In this document: positions 7,189 through 14,627 of the stretch, in pieces
How the letters are laid out: the number at the start of each line of letters is the position of its first letter
Position numbering within the stretch: position 1 is the first letter of the stretch
Origin: a virus
DNA length: 25,595 bases
Virus record (IMG/VR): IMGVR_UViG_3300021976_000575
Coordinates: 1 to 25,595 of that record
Strand: one strand, 5' to 3'
The notes under the pieces: model-generated
What the model was told of the DNA's origin: nothing
Databases searched by the model: none
The model's input: only the letters and a program-made list of their open reading frames with translations
Made by a program: the position numbers and the translations under genes

Positions 7189-7233
7189 ATAAGGCATATC
7201 AAGGACACGCTGTTTTGCCGTGTCGCCAGGTTA

Positions 7234-7266
7234 TCCAAAAGGTGCAGTGTGGTCGTCGGCTGCACC
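7234..7266 (-). terminator. Candidate terminator after member C
   Basis: GGTGCAG (7241-7247) pairs with CTGCACC (7260-7266) around 12 bases. Read on the minus strand the stem is followed by TTTTGG, a short U-run. It lies about 50 bases after the stop at 7317. A second small stem (GACACG/CGTGTC, about 7204-7224) follows. The U-tract is weak. Confidence 0.45.
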
Positions 7267-7316
7267 AATTGGAAGACAAATCTTTGCTCCGGAGCTAGAT
7301 CTCTTCAGAGATGGCC

Positions 7317-8108
7317 TCACGATGCTGAAGAAGGATCAATAGCCTTACAGTAGTTGACAATGTTATTCATCTCCAGCCAAGTGGTGCCGTCTAGGCCGGG
7401 GAAGGTGGCGTCGGGACCCGGATCCGGATATAGGTCGCGGAACTGTATGGCGAGGGGTGCAATCAGCTTGGCCGCCTCACTGGGAGTTAATCCGCGAAAC
7501 GGATTACAAAGAGTGGGGTTGTGATAGAGGTTCGTGCAGCAACCCGAAATCTTATCTAGACAGCTCTGAATATCGGGTGACCACGGTCGGTCGTTCTCCT
7601 GCGATGAAACGAGAACGAGGTAGAGGATGTACTGAATACCGCTCAAGGCATCAAAATCAGATTGCCAATTCGCACTGGAATAAGCGACTTCGCTGGGGAT
7701 TTCGACTAGGCTCTGGTCGGATCGAATTTGGGCGCTTTCGGTGCCATGCTGCTGATCAAACACAATGGTCTGGCACCAAGAGAGAATGAAGCCTGCGAGG
7801 TTGGCGATGCCGGTGTCAGCAGATGTCTGCAGTTGTTGGGCGTAAGGCATCATTAGCTTGGCGGCAACGCTGGCGGCATCGCTGGCGCTTAATTGGTCCG
7901 TCCCGGGCGGCTCCTCCAACATGAATTTGGAGGTCTGTTGGATGCCCCCCAGCTTGTCCTGAATGGCTTCTTCATACGTGCTCGAGGGCAAGTTGTTGAC
8001 GATGATTTGAATTTGGTTGAACGCTCTCCAGGTTGGCTCGTAGTCCAGGTAGGAAGCATCGGCTTTGCTGGGGTTCTGGGCGGCAGGAATCTGAGCATTT
8101 TCGGTCAT
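7317..8108 (-). CDS. Hypothetical protein, member C (largest) of the tandem paralog family
   Basis: The 263-residue product begins 'MTENAQIPAAQNPSKAD' and continues into a helical protein. It has two related halves: 'LSASDAASVAAKLMMPYAQQL' in the first and 'LTPSEAAKLIAPLAIQF' in the second, each followed by a region ending in hydrophobic helices. This suggests an internal duplication. Several Cys occur in the second half (CLDKISGCC, C near LCNPF). There is no signal peptide and no domain I recognise. The ATG at 8108 is chosen for the GGAG eight bases before it; ATG 8132 lies within the conserved leader. It is the first gene of the minus-strand cassette and divergent from the gene at 8381. Confidence 0.7.
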   Translation of the reverse strand: MTENAQIPAAQNPSKADASYLDYEPTWRAFNQIQIIVNNLPSSTYEEAIQDKLGGIQQTSKFMLEEPPGTDQLSASDAASVAAKLMMPYAQQLQTSADTGIANLAGFILSWCQTIVFDQQHGTESAQIRSDQSLVEIPSEVAYSSANWQSDFDALSGIQYILYLVLVSSQENDRPWSPDIQSCLDKISGCCTNLYHNPTLCNPFRGLTPSEAAKLIAPLAIQFRDLYPDPGPDATFPGLDGTTWLEMNNIVNYCKAIDPSSAS

Positions 8109-8144
8109 GACGGATCTCCACTGTTGCGTCATTTGTTGGATTGG
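8109..8144 (-). repeat. Conserved 5' leader, copy C
   Basis: On the minus strand CCAATCCAACAAATGACGC, then AACAGTGGAGATCCGTC, precede the ATG at 8108. It is almost identical to copy A and close to copy B. Confidence 0.7.
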
Positions 8145-8253
8145 GCAACGGATGCAGGCGGGAGAAAGTTGATCGAAGGTAAAGACTATCCGAGTTCAGG
8201 CTTCTCGGAATTGGGACCAGTGTAACAATCTGGTTGTACCGCGTCTCTGCCTC

Positions 8254-8283
8254 GGAAGTGTGACGAAAAACGATTACACTTCC
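8254..8283. promoter_or_regulatory. Dyad-symmetric site in the divergent intergenic region
   Basis: GGAAGTGT (8254-8261) and ACACTTCC (8276-8283) form a perfect 8-base inverted repeat separated by 14 bases. It sits in the 272-base gap between divergent genes (8108 minus, 8381 plus). No U-tract follows on either strand, so an operator or a regulatory RNA stem is more likely than a terminator. No protein can be assigned. Confidence 0.4.
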
Positions 8284-8380
8284 AAGGTGGGCCCGAGGCC
8301 AAAGAATGTCATGACTCTACAGCGGGGTCAATCCTAATTGTGGGTGAATTTTATGACCTCGTGGCTGTACGATTCCCGAG

Positions 8381-8896
8381 ATGACCACCAAACGAAAACC
8401 CCCGAAGAAAGCCGAGCCTGTAGACATCAGCAAGAGCTTGTTCGATGCGCTCGCCCAGAAACCGGAGCCAGAGAGCCGTCAGCATCACGATGGACCCGTC
8501 GTCGGCGACATGGTCACCGTTGGCAGCGGCACGAGTGTCTATACAGTTCTCTCCGTCAGCCAGAACGGAAGAGAGGTCAACTTGCATATTCCCGGCACCA
8601 ACCTTGAGCGTTTCCGGGTGCCTGTGCGCGACCTCACCATTGCAGGCCAAGCTCCGCGTAAGCCCAAAGAGCCAGAGAAACCACAGATTGACAAGGAAGA
8701 CGTCCGCGAACACTTGGTATCTACCCAGCACAGCAGCATGCATCATTTCGAGGGAGACATCGCCCTGCTGAAAAAGTATTTGAAGAGCAAGGGCCTTCCT
8801 TCCTCCACAGCGGACGAACTGGATGAACTGCGTACGGACATCGAGGACAGGTGGGGTAGCGCTATCGAATCGATCATGGACAAGCTGGGGGGATAG
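8381..8896 (+). CDS. Hypothetical protein with small beta-barrel-like region
   Basis: The 171-residue product has a Lys/Pro-rich start. A segment at about 40-88 ('GDMVTVGSGTSVYTVLSVS...RFRVPVRDLT') reads like a small SH3/Tudor-type barrel. A Pro/Lys linker follows, then a helical acidic C-terminus (from about 105). The family is not recognised. The ATG at 8381 has only a weak purine run upstream. The next gene begins 54 bases after its stop on the same strand, so the two probably share a transcript. Confidence 0.6.
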   Translation: MTTKRKPPKKAEPVDISKSLFDALAQKPEPESRQHHDGPVVGDMVTVGSGTSVYTVLSVSQNGREVNLHIPGTNLERFRVPVRDLTIAGQAPRKPKEPEKPQIDKEDVREHLVSTQHSSMHHFEGDIALLKKYLKSKGLPSSTADELDELRTDIEDRWGSAIESIMDKLGG

Positions 8897-8950
8897 GTTC
8901 ATGCAGCCCTCGCCGCATTTGCAAGCATCCAAAGGGCAGGAGGTCGCCCG

Positions 8951-9253
8951 ATGGAGCTATCCATGACCGATATGCCCGAGTTCCGCCTTAACCTAAGACG
9001 AGATGCCGGTGCAGAGCCCTATATTCTGTCTTGCTCTATCGTCGGCCAAACGACTGGAGTACATGGTATCGTTCGACGCCTCCGACACAGCACAGACGTT
9101 GTGCGCTCTCTTCTAGATGCGGGCATCTCCGACAACCGGTACAGGGATGCGGTCGCTGGAATCGATAATGAGCCTGGCGCAACCAAATCCTTCGACATCA
9201 GCCTCAACGAAGCGCAAAAACTCTCGGTTATCCATACGGAGAGCACTGAGTAA
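8951..9253 (+). CDS. Hypothetical small protein
   Basis: The 100-residue product has a perfect AGGAGG eight bases before the ATG, so translation is well supported. The sequence is mixed alpha/beta with no recognised motif; 'GIVRRLRHSTDVVRSLLDAG' is a likely helix. It is followed within ten bases by a perfect long hairpin terminator shared with the convergent late operon. Function unknown. Confidence 0.6.
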   Translation: MELSMTDMPEFRLNLRRDAGAEPYILSCSIVGQTTGVHGIVRRLRHSTDVVRSLLDAGISDNRYRDAVAGIDNEPGATKSFDISLNEAQKLSVIHTESTE

Positions 9254-9260
9254 GCAAACA

Positions 9261-9302
9261 AAAGGGGCCGGGAATTGGTTAAAACCAATTCCCGGCCCCT
9301 TT
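9261..9302. terminator. Bidirectional terminator with a perfect 20-bp stem
   Basis: AAAGGGGCCGGGAATTGGTT (9261-9280) and its exact reverse complement (9283-9302) flank an AA dinucleotide. The stem ends in A/T runs on both sides, so it can act in both directions. It separates the plus-strand gene ending at 9253 from the minus-strand late operon ending at 9330. Confidence 0.9.
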
Positions 9303-9329
9303 GAATACCAATAGAAACTGCTGACCTCT

Positions 9330-9905
9330 TTAGAGTTCGACTACGTCAGTCGTATGCCGATGCTGTATCTGATGGAGCAGCACGACCTCAGCACGGCCCT
9401 TGATCTTCTCGTTCAGATTCACGTTGAATGAGTCCCGATCGCTCTCCATGAGATCGAGATCGTCCCCTTCGAGCGTGATCGAAACATGCACATCCGGCAC
9501 TCGCTCGTACTTACCGAGCAACTCTTCCCTTGTCAGTGTTCCCTTCCATGCCTGATACGTTTCCTCGTCGATCTTCCCCGTCTTCCTCCACTCCGGATAG
9601 TGGATCGTCTCGTCGGTGCAGAGCTTGGCGTGTACCTCGAGTTTCCGCTTACCGGGAACCAACACGGTCGACGATCCGCAGCCTGGGCAGGTAACGCTGC
9701 CCTTTTCGTCTATCAGGCCCGCCCGCTCAGCCGTCTCAGGGGTGACCGCAGCGCGGCAGGTATGGGCCTTCCGCTGCTCATCGGTCAGCCCTTCCGGGAT
9801 CGCGAGCTTGTCGCTGGTGCAGCGGTGAAGATCGGGATGCTGGTGGACGTTTCCCCGCACCGAATGGAAACAGTAGTGATCATGAGACTCAAGCAGCTTG
9901 TGCAT
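9330..9905 (-). CDS. Hypothetical protein with a zinc-finger-like motif, last gene of the late operon
   Basis: The 191-residue product is rich in His and Cys at its N-terminus. Cys73 and Cys76 in 'VTCPGCGSS' with His92 and Cys96 in 'VHAKLCTDE' make a plausible zinc-binding knuckle. The C-terminal part is acidic ('LEGDDLDLMESDRD'). AGAGGA stands upstream of the ATG at 9905, and the start overlaps the previous gene by 17 bases. No family is recognised. Its place after the tail-tip genes suggests a late, tail-associated or host-interaction role, but that is position only. Confidence 0.6.
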   Translation of the reverse strand: MHKLLESHDHYCFHSVRGNVHQHPDLHRCTSDKLAIPEGLTDEQRKAHTCRAAVTPETAERAGLIDEKGSVTCPGCGSSTVLVPGKRKLEVHAKLCTDETIHYPEWRKTGKIDEETYQAWKGTLTREELLGKYERVPDVHVSITLEGDDLDLMESDRDSFNVNLNEKIKGRAEVVLLHQIQHRHTTDVVEL

Positions 9906-10188
9906 TCGTAGCCGTCCTCTTTACAGGTTTACCGCTGGCGTCATCAAAGATGTAATTCTCCATGCCGTCAGCAATCAAATCGATGTAAGTTGCGGAGTCA
10001 ATCCCCACCGGCTCCAGCAGCGGCGATCCGAATGGAGAGAGGTCGCGTCCCTGAGCGTCGACCAGCGGAGTGCCATCGGGGTTGCGATAGGTCACTCGGT
10101 TGATGAGTGGAACGATGGTGGCCATGGGATCGGCGCACACATGGACAATATTGCCTGCAGAGTCGTGTTCGATGAAGTAAATGATCAT
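9889..10188 (-). CDS. Hypothetical tail-operon protein
   Basis: The 99-residue product starts 'MIIYFIEHDSAGNIVHVCAD', like small phage proteins found near tail fibres. It contains 'YRNPDGTPLVDAQGRDLSPFG', a likely beta-turn region, and 'IDLIADGMENYIFDD'. No catalytic motif is visible. It begins one base after the previous gene ends and overlaps the next, so it belongs to the operon. Function unknown. Confidence 0.6.
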   Translation of the reverse strand: MIIYFIEHDSAGNIVHVCADPMATIVPLINRVTYRNPDGTPLVDAQGRDLSPFGSPLLEPVGIDSATYIDLIADGMENYIFDDASGKPVKRTATNAQAA

Positions 10189-10189
10189 G

Positions 10190-10681
10190 CTAAATCCAGC
10201 GGTAATTCACTAGTGGAGAATTGGGAGATCCGCATAGCTGGTTGGGCGAGCGGTCGAGGTCGTTCGAGCGAATCGAGAACGATCCGGCACCGAGGCCGAC
10301 GATCTTATGCGAGCAGTCAGTCCAGGAAGGGACCGGGACGGCGCAATGGGCAGGGTGAGTGCCGTTCTCGTCGGGAGGAGCGGCTGGAACCCAGTCAGTG
10401 CGGTAGGCTGGGTACCCGATGTCGATCTGCACGGTCGGCGCGTGGCCGGGTAAGGTGTCGACGGAGACCATTTGGCCTGGGCGAACAGTCACGCTGCCAA
10501 ATGTCCCTGCTAGCGCGTTTGAGTTCACCCTTTGAGTCGAGATCAACCCGTTACGATCAATCACGTCGACGCCAGCAACGGTGAGCATGGATACTGGCTG
10601 ACCATCGCCGAGCGCTATCAGGCCATCATTGGAGATAGTCAACAATAAGGAATTGGCGGATTCATCGCGGATAACGAGCAT
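10190..10681 (-). CDS. Hypothetical tail-tip-associated protein, paralog of 11044-11400
   Basis: From the ATG at 10681, two bases after the preceding stop, the 163-residue product begins 'MLVIRDESANSLLLTISNDG'. This aligns with 'FILRDETAALLILYIDNDG' of the gene two places upstream, and the similarity continues through 'GQ..S.L...GV.VI.R.G.IS'. The shared module of about 65 residues looks beta-rich. The C-terminus is different and contains Cys and Pro. A longer start at 10744 would overlap the previous gene by about 60 bases and break the alignment, so I reject it. Function unknown; a small virion decoration or fibre-adaptor role is conceivable. Confidence 0.6.
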   Translation of the reverse strand: MLVIRDESANSLLLTISNDGLIALGDGQPVSMLTVAGVDVIDRNGLISTQRVNSNALAGTFGSVTVRPGQMVSVDTLPGHAPTVQIDIGYPAYRTDWVPAAPPDENGTHPAHCAVPVPSWTDCSHKIVGLGAGSFSIRSNDLDRSPNQLCGSPNSPLVNYRWI

Positions 10682-10683
10682 GG

Positions 10684-11040
10684 TCAGAACACCGAGTAGT
10701 CGAAGGTCTTCTGCACTCCCTCGTTGAGGAGCGGATAAACACAATCGAACGAGTGAGGAGTGAAGGATAGGATGACCGCCCCCGCCAGAACACCGAAGCC
10801 TTCGACCTGTTGGCTTAGGTTCACAGTCGTTATTACTTGCGAGCTCAAAGTGACGGAGCCGGTGATGCGATTCAGTGCATTTGGCGGCACCGATCCGGGA
10901 GTCACTTGCCCGCCAGCGAACACTTGCCTATCGCCAACCGTCAGCCCACTGGTCGGAAGCGTCGGCCCAAACGACACCCCGGAACTATCGTTGGACGATG
11001 CGATCAGCTGCGATGTGGAATCAGAAAGATTGAAACCCAT
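10684..11040 (-). CDS. Hypothetical tail-operon protein
   Basis: The 118-residue product is Ser/Thr/Val-rich and beta-prone ('ITGSVTLSSQVITTVNLSQQ'), typical of small phage structural proteins. It has no recognised domain. It lies between the two paralogous genes with three-base and two-base gaps, within the same transcript. Confidence 0.6.
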   Translation of the reverse strand: MGFNLSDSTSQLIASSNDSSGVSFGPTLPTSGLTVGDRQVFAGGQVTPGSVPPNALNRITGSVTLSSQVITTVNLSQQVEGFGVLAGAVILSFTPHSFDCVYPLLNEGVQKTFDYSVF

Positions 11041-11043
11041 GGA

Positions 11044-11400
11044 TCACCAGATGGAATAGGACACGGTGGTAGTGGAGGTCGAGCTAGGATTGCTCCACGT
11101 CGTCGCGGTTGTGGTCACAGAGTCGGGCGGGGTGTCCGAGGTGACGCTCGGTGGCTGCGGGATCGAATACGTCACCGTGCTGATTCCCGCAACGGGGATT
11201 ACAAGCGTCCCCGCGAACGGCGACGAAGCACCAACGCCGACTGTGTTGTCGCTCAAGTACGCGCCTCGGGCGATGACGCCCAGGCCCTCAAGGGAGAGAG
11301 CCTGACCCTGGTTGGCGCTGCCCAGGATTCCCATCGCACCATCGTTGTCGATGTAGAGGATGAGTAGGGCAGCGGTCTCGTCTCTGAGGATGAAGGGCAT
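11044..11400 (-). CDS. Hypothetical tail-tip-associated protein, paralog of 10190-10681
   Basis: The 118-residue product has an N-terminal module 'FILRDETAALLILYIDNDG' shared with the 10190-10681 protein, then a Ser/Thr/Pro-rich low-complexity tail ending 'STTTVSYSIW'. The tail looks extended rather than globular. It starts three bases after the stop of the large tail-tip gene. A structural role at the tail tip is inferred from position. Confidence 0.6.
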   Translation of the reverse strand: MPFILRDETAALLILYIDNDGAMGILGSANQGQALSLEGLGVIARGAYLSDNTVGVGASSPFAGTLVIPVAGISTVTYSIPQPPSVTSDTPPDSVTTTATTWSNPSSTSTTTVSYSIW

Positions 11401-11403
11401 AGT

Positions 11404-14100
11404 TTATTGATTCAGCGCTTGAATTGAGTACTTCTTCGCCCCGTCGTCGATGACCAGCTTGAAGCCGGACGGGACGACGGTCGCGATGATGTTCGCAGGC
11501 ACACCGGAGACAAACGACGTATCGTTCGAAGTGTTCTGGCTGGTTTTGTCAGCGCCTGACTGCGCAGGCTGCAAGCTCTGGACCGGAGTGCCATCGGAGT
11601 ACTGCACCGATCCCGCCTGCCGATACGACGCACCCAGGTCGAGCAACTGTGGCGACGATGCACCGGGAGGCGTGAAGAGGATTTGCAACGCTCCCGAGCC
11701 TGGACCGTTGTGGTACTCCACAACGATCTGATACATCGTGCCAGCGGTTAGATTGATGGTGCCTGACTCCGTGTAGGTGCGATCCGAGCCCGCCGGGTGA
11801 CCGGTTGCGAGAGCTGAAACCAGCTGAACCCCGCCGACTCGAACATTGCATCCATCGTCGCTGTTGACGCCAAACGTGTAGGTTCCGGTTGTGGAAGCAA
11901 CATAAGAGGTGGTGAATCGGGCATAGATGTTCTGGAGATCTCCACCGTCCGACGGCGCGGGGACATACGTCGCGCCCGCGAATGAGTACGAAGCTCCCCC
12001 GGAAACAGCCAGAATCAAATTGGCGTTACTGCCCGTTGTTCCGAAGAGAGTCCCACCAGGCAGATCACCGCCCGACGCGGGAGGCGCACCGTTAGCAGGT
12101 AAACGCCACCACTTTCCAACCCATCCATTGACGGATGGCAGTTGTGAACTCAGGGTCCCGAGGAAGGTGTCGAGGGATGGGACCGGGAAGCCGTCTTGCT
12201 CTACCCAGTCCGAGATCGCTCCGCTCGCGCGAACCGTGGCGATCCGAACGTCGTAGTTCTGGCCAGCGATGATTCCGGCGATCAAGCCGATGTTGAGGCT
12301 AATGTCGACGGTCGGCGCGTTGTACCAGTTTGAACTCCCCAAGCGGCGGTATTGCACTACGATCCCCGTCGCCACGTTGTCGAGAGGCGTGTCGAACGTC
12401 ACCTCGATAACGGCGACGACCGAGCCGTCCTCAGCAACAATCGCGGTGTTCGGCCCGCTGAACAGGTGCATGTTCGTCGGCGGGTTCGGCACGTACGGCG
12501 TCTGTGTCGGCGCGGCAGGCGCGGCGAGGATGGTTAGCTCTTCGAGCGTCGACCAGGAGTAGATGTCCGACCCGGTCTCCTTAAGACTCATCGAGTATCG
12601 AACCGTCGGACCCGAACTATCATCTCCGTTGGCTATGCGCAGAGATGTCCCGCCGACCTCCATGACCCGGTTCTGCCAGTTCATGAGACTGAACGTGAAT
12701 TGAAGCGCATCGCAGGTCTGGAGTTTGTAGTTGCCCAGCCGAAGTTCCAGTGTGCCGTTGCCCTGGTATTTGCGAGCACGGAGCAGATTGATCTTCATCA
12801 AGCGCTGACATTGCGTCATCGACAGCACAGTCGGGAAGTTCATCGATAGCGGACGCTGATGGCCGCCATCTTCGGTCAGGTATTCGTCGGATGGATATCC
12901 GTGGGCAGGATCGACCGCGTAGTCGGGGACGCTTGTGTTCGTAAACTTGAGATCGAAGTTGTTCTGAACGCCCCCAACGACGCGGTAGTAGTTGCCCGAG
13001 ACCGAATATGGGTATTGTGGGGAGACGTGAGTCGCCGTAACTCGGTTGGGAAGATCCCGCACGGAGCGGTTTGGGTTCCAATCGAACGCAGCGGTGATAT
13101 CTGACACGTCGAGCGATGCGGATGGGCCTGTATACGCCCCCGGAAAGATGAAGTGCTCCCCGCCGGTGAACGAGTAGCGGCCCGCCATGCCGGTTAACAT
13201 CGTTTGCATCACATCGGCGACAGGAGTGGTCGTATCGTAGGCCCAGTCGCAGCAGTAGCGAGATTCTGTCTGGCCATTGAGCGCGGCGACGGCGACCTGC
13301 TCGTCACAGAGGTTCGCTGCGGCGATGAGCTGCGCCAGATTGATATTGGAGTCGCCGAGGCCGAACTCCGGATCGCCGATTACGTCTGCAAGCACGAGAG
13401 CTGCGTTGTTCGTGAAACTGCGCGAGTTCGTGCGCGGATCGTAGATATCATCTTTGCCGTCCAGGACAACTTTCACCTCCGGGCGAGATGGAAACTGGCT
13501 GTCCGACTGAGTCAGCTTCAAATAGATGTACGTGCAGCCCATGAGCGACGGCACATCCGCATTTGCGTTCGGCCCCCAGGTGGGATCATTGCCCTGGAGT
13601 TCGTGCATGTAGTCCCCGGCCTGCTGGGTCCCGTTTCTGAAGAAGACGGATACCTTTCCGCCGAAGTTGTACTTGGTGATCCCATCTGGCCCAAGGTGAT
13701 CGTTGTGATCGGCATCGCCGAAGCCGCCGTTTGCAAAAAACACTTGCCGCCCGTCGAGGAATATCTGCTGCGGCCCCTTCGTCCGGTGTCCGGCGAGGAC
13801 AATGACCTGATTCCACTGGTGTCCAGTGAACGACTCATAGATCACGACACCGCCGACCATCTGAGTGCCGTACACGATGGTGCGCGGCGAAGCAGGCTGG
13901 CGGGTGGAGATCTGCATCCCCCGGTTCTGGACCAGAGCATCTCCCACGGCTCCGATTGCATTCCCGATCCCGCTCATAACGAGACCAGCCAAAATCTTGT
14001 CGAACCATGGGCTCGCGATAAGGGCCGGGTCGAAGGCAGCAGCGACACCCATGCCGACTGCGCCGACGAGTTCAACAGTCGCTGTTAGTGCTTTGCTCAT
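11404..14100 (-). CDS. Tail-tip / host-specificity protein (J-like) with C-terminal PA14 domain
   Basis: The 898-residue product is the large central tail-tip protein. A Gly/Ala-rich hydrophobic N-terminus (about 8-55) precedes 'RQPASPRTIVYGTQMVGG' (67-84), the characteristic opening of J/TipJ-like tail proteins. Hub-like domains run to about 530, followed by a fibronectin-III-like segment (about 540-640). Near 722-810 comes a PA14-type beta-barrel: 'ARFTTSYVASTTGTYTFGVNSDDG' is split here by its turn, and 'YQIVVEYHNGPGSG' ends it. PA14 domains bind carbohydrate or cell-surface ligands, so this may be a receptor-binding module. ATG 14100 overlaps the previous stop (ATGA), so I prefer it to a start at 14160. 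It belongs to the tail-tip cassette with the four genes transcribed before it. Confidence 0.9.
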   Translation of the reverse strand: MSKALTATVELVGAVGMGVAAAFDPALIASPWFDKILAGLVMSGIGNAIGAVGDALVQNRGMQISTRQPASPRTIVYGTQMVGGVVIYESFTGHQWNQVIVLAGHRTKGPQQIFLDGRQVFFANGGFGDADHNDHLGPDGITKYNFGGKVSVFFRNGTQQAGDYMHELQGNDPTWGPNANADVPSLMGCTYIYLKLTQSDSQFPSRPEVKVVLDGKDDIYDPRTNSRSFTNNAALVLADVIGDPEFGLGDSNINLAQLIAAANLCDEQVAVAALNGQTESRYCCDWAYDTTTPVADVMQTMLTGMAGRYSFTGGEHFIFPGAYTGPSASLDVSDITAAFDWNPNRSVRDLPNRVTATHVSPQYPYSVSGNYYRVVGGVQNNFDLKFTNTSVPDYAVDPAHGYPSDEYLTEDGGHQRPLSMNFPTVLSMTQCQRLMKINLLRARKYQGNGTLELRLGNYKLQTCDALQFTFSLMNWQNRVMEVGGTSLRIANGDDSSGPTVRYSMSLKETGSDIYSWSTLEELTILAAPAAPTQTPYVPNPPTNMHLFSGPNTAIVAEDGSVVAVIEVTFDTPLDNVATGIVVQYRRLGSSNWYNAPTVDISLNIGLIAGIIAGQNYDVRIATVRASGAISDWVEQDGFPVPSLDTFLGTLSSQLPSVNGWVGKWWRLPANGAPPASGGDLPGGTLFGTTGSNANLILAVSGGASYSFAGATYVPAPSDGGDLQNIYARFTTSYVASTTGTYTFGVNSDDGCNVRVGGVQLVSALATGHPAGSDRTYTESGTINLTAGTMYQIVVEYHNGPGSGALQILFTPPGASSPQLLDLGASYRQAGSVQYSDGTPVQSLQPAQSGADKTSQNTSNDTSFVSGVPANIIATVVPSGFKLVIDDGAKKYSIQALNQ

Positions 14101-14627
14101 CGCGTAAATCCTTGAAACAACTTGTGCGTGTGAATGGCCGGATCGTGGTCGCCATGCCATTTAGGAGGAATCCAGTCGTGAACGACCGAGATCGACCATG
14201 CGCGGGTGACGTCGAGGATGGAGAATCGAACCAACCCGGTCTCGCCGGGGGATAGAACGTGACGTCCATTCAGCGCAACGATGCCCGCGATTTCGTTTCC
14301 ATCGGCATTACGGACGATGACTAGCTCGCCCCGCTTCGCCATCTTCGGGTGCTCGTACTCGGTCATGCCGTGCTTGGTAGCGCAGTAGGCGGCTGCATCG
14401 GCTACGGTTGAGCCACCTGTGATCTTCTTGATCGTCTTCATCGCGCCGAGTTCGGTTCTGTAGCGGCCCCGAAACTTCTCGGCGATGTCGACTCCGGTCT
14501 GGGCTTGGATCGCGTCGGCAGCGAATAGAGCGCAGTCGTTGGATCCCCAGGAGAACGCGGTACTCTCCCGATCCATGAGGAACTGATCGAGATGCAGCTC
14601 GAGATGATGTTCTTTCTTCGTAAGCAT
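14097..14627 (-). CDS. DUF6950 / NlpC-P60-like tail protein
   Basis: The 176-residue product has 'FSWGSNDCALFAADAI' with Cys32, the entry motif of DUF6950 and a counterpart of the catalytic cysteine in NlpC/P60 peptidases. A 'HVLSPGETGLVRF' segment later may supply the His-containing strand. In many siphophages and gene transfer agents such a protein sits directly before the large tail-tip protein, as here. There it is thought to assist tail assembly or cut peptidoglycan during injection. The ATG at 14627 shares a base with the preceding stop (TGATG), which fixes the start. Peptidase activity is not certain. Confidence 0.75.
   Translation of the reverse strand: MLTKKEHHLELHLDQFLMDRESTAFSWGSNDCALFAADAIQAQTGVDIAEKFRGRYRTELGAMKTIKKITGGSTVADAAAYCATKHGMTEYEHPKMAKRGELVIVRNADGNEIAGIVALNGRHVLSPGETGLVRFSILDVTRAWSISVVHDWIPPKWHGDHDPAIHTHKLFQGFTR

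Noticed and set aside
9898-10584. Plus-strand open frame of 228 codons
   Set aside because: It overlaps two tail-operon genes on the minus strand, and its Arg/Ser-rich product is typical of an antisense shadow.
13204-14088. Plus-strand open frame of 294 codons antisense to the tail-tip gene
   Set aside because: It lies wholly inside the well-supported J-like gene, has no ribosome site of note and reads as an antisense frame of high-GC coding DNA.
14101-14160. Longer start for the J-like gene
   Set aside because: ATG 14100 overlaps the previous stop as at the other junctions, and the extra 20 residues are in the coding region of the preceding gene.
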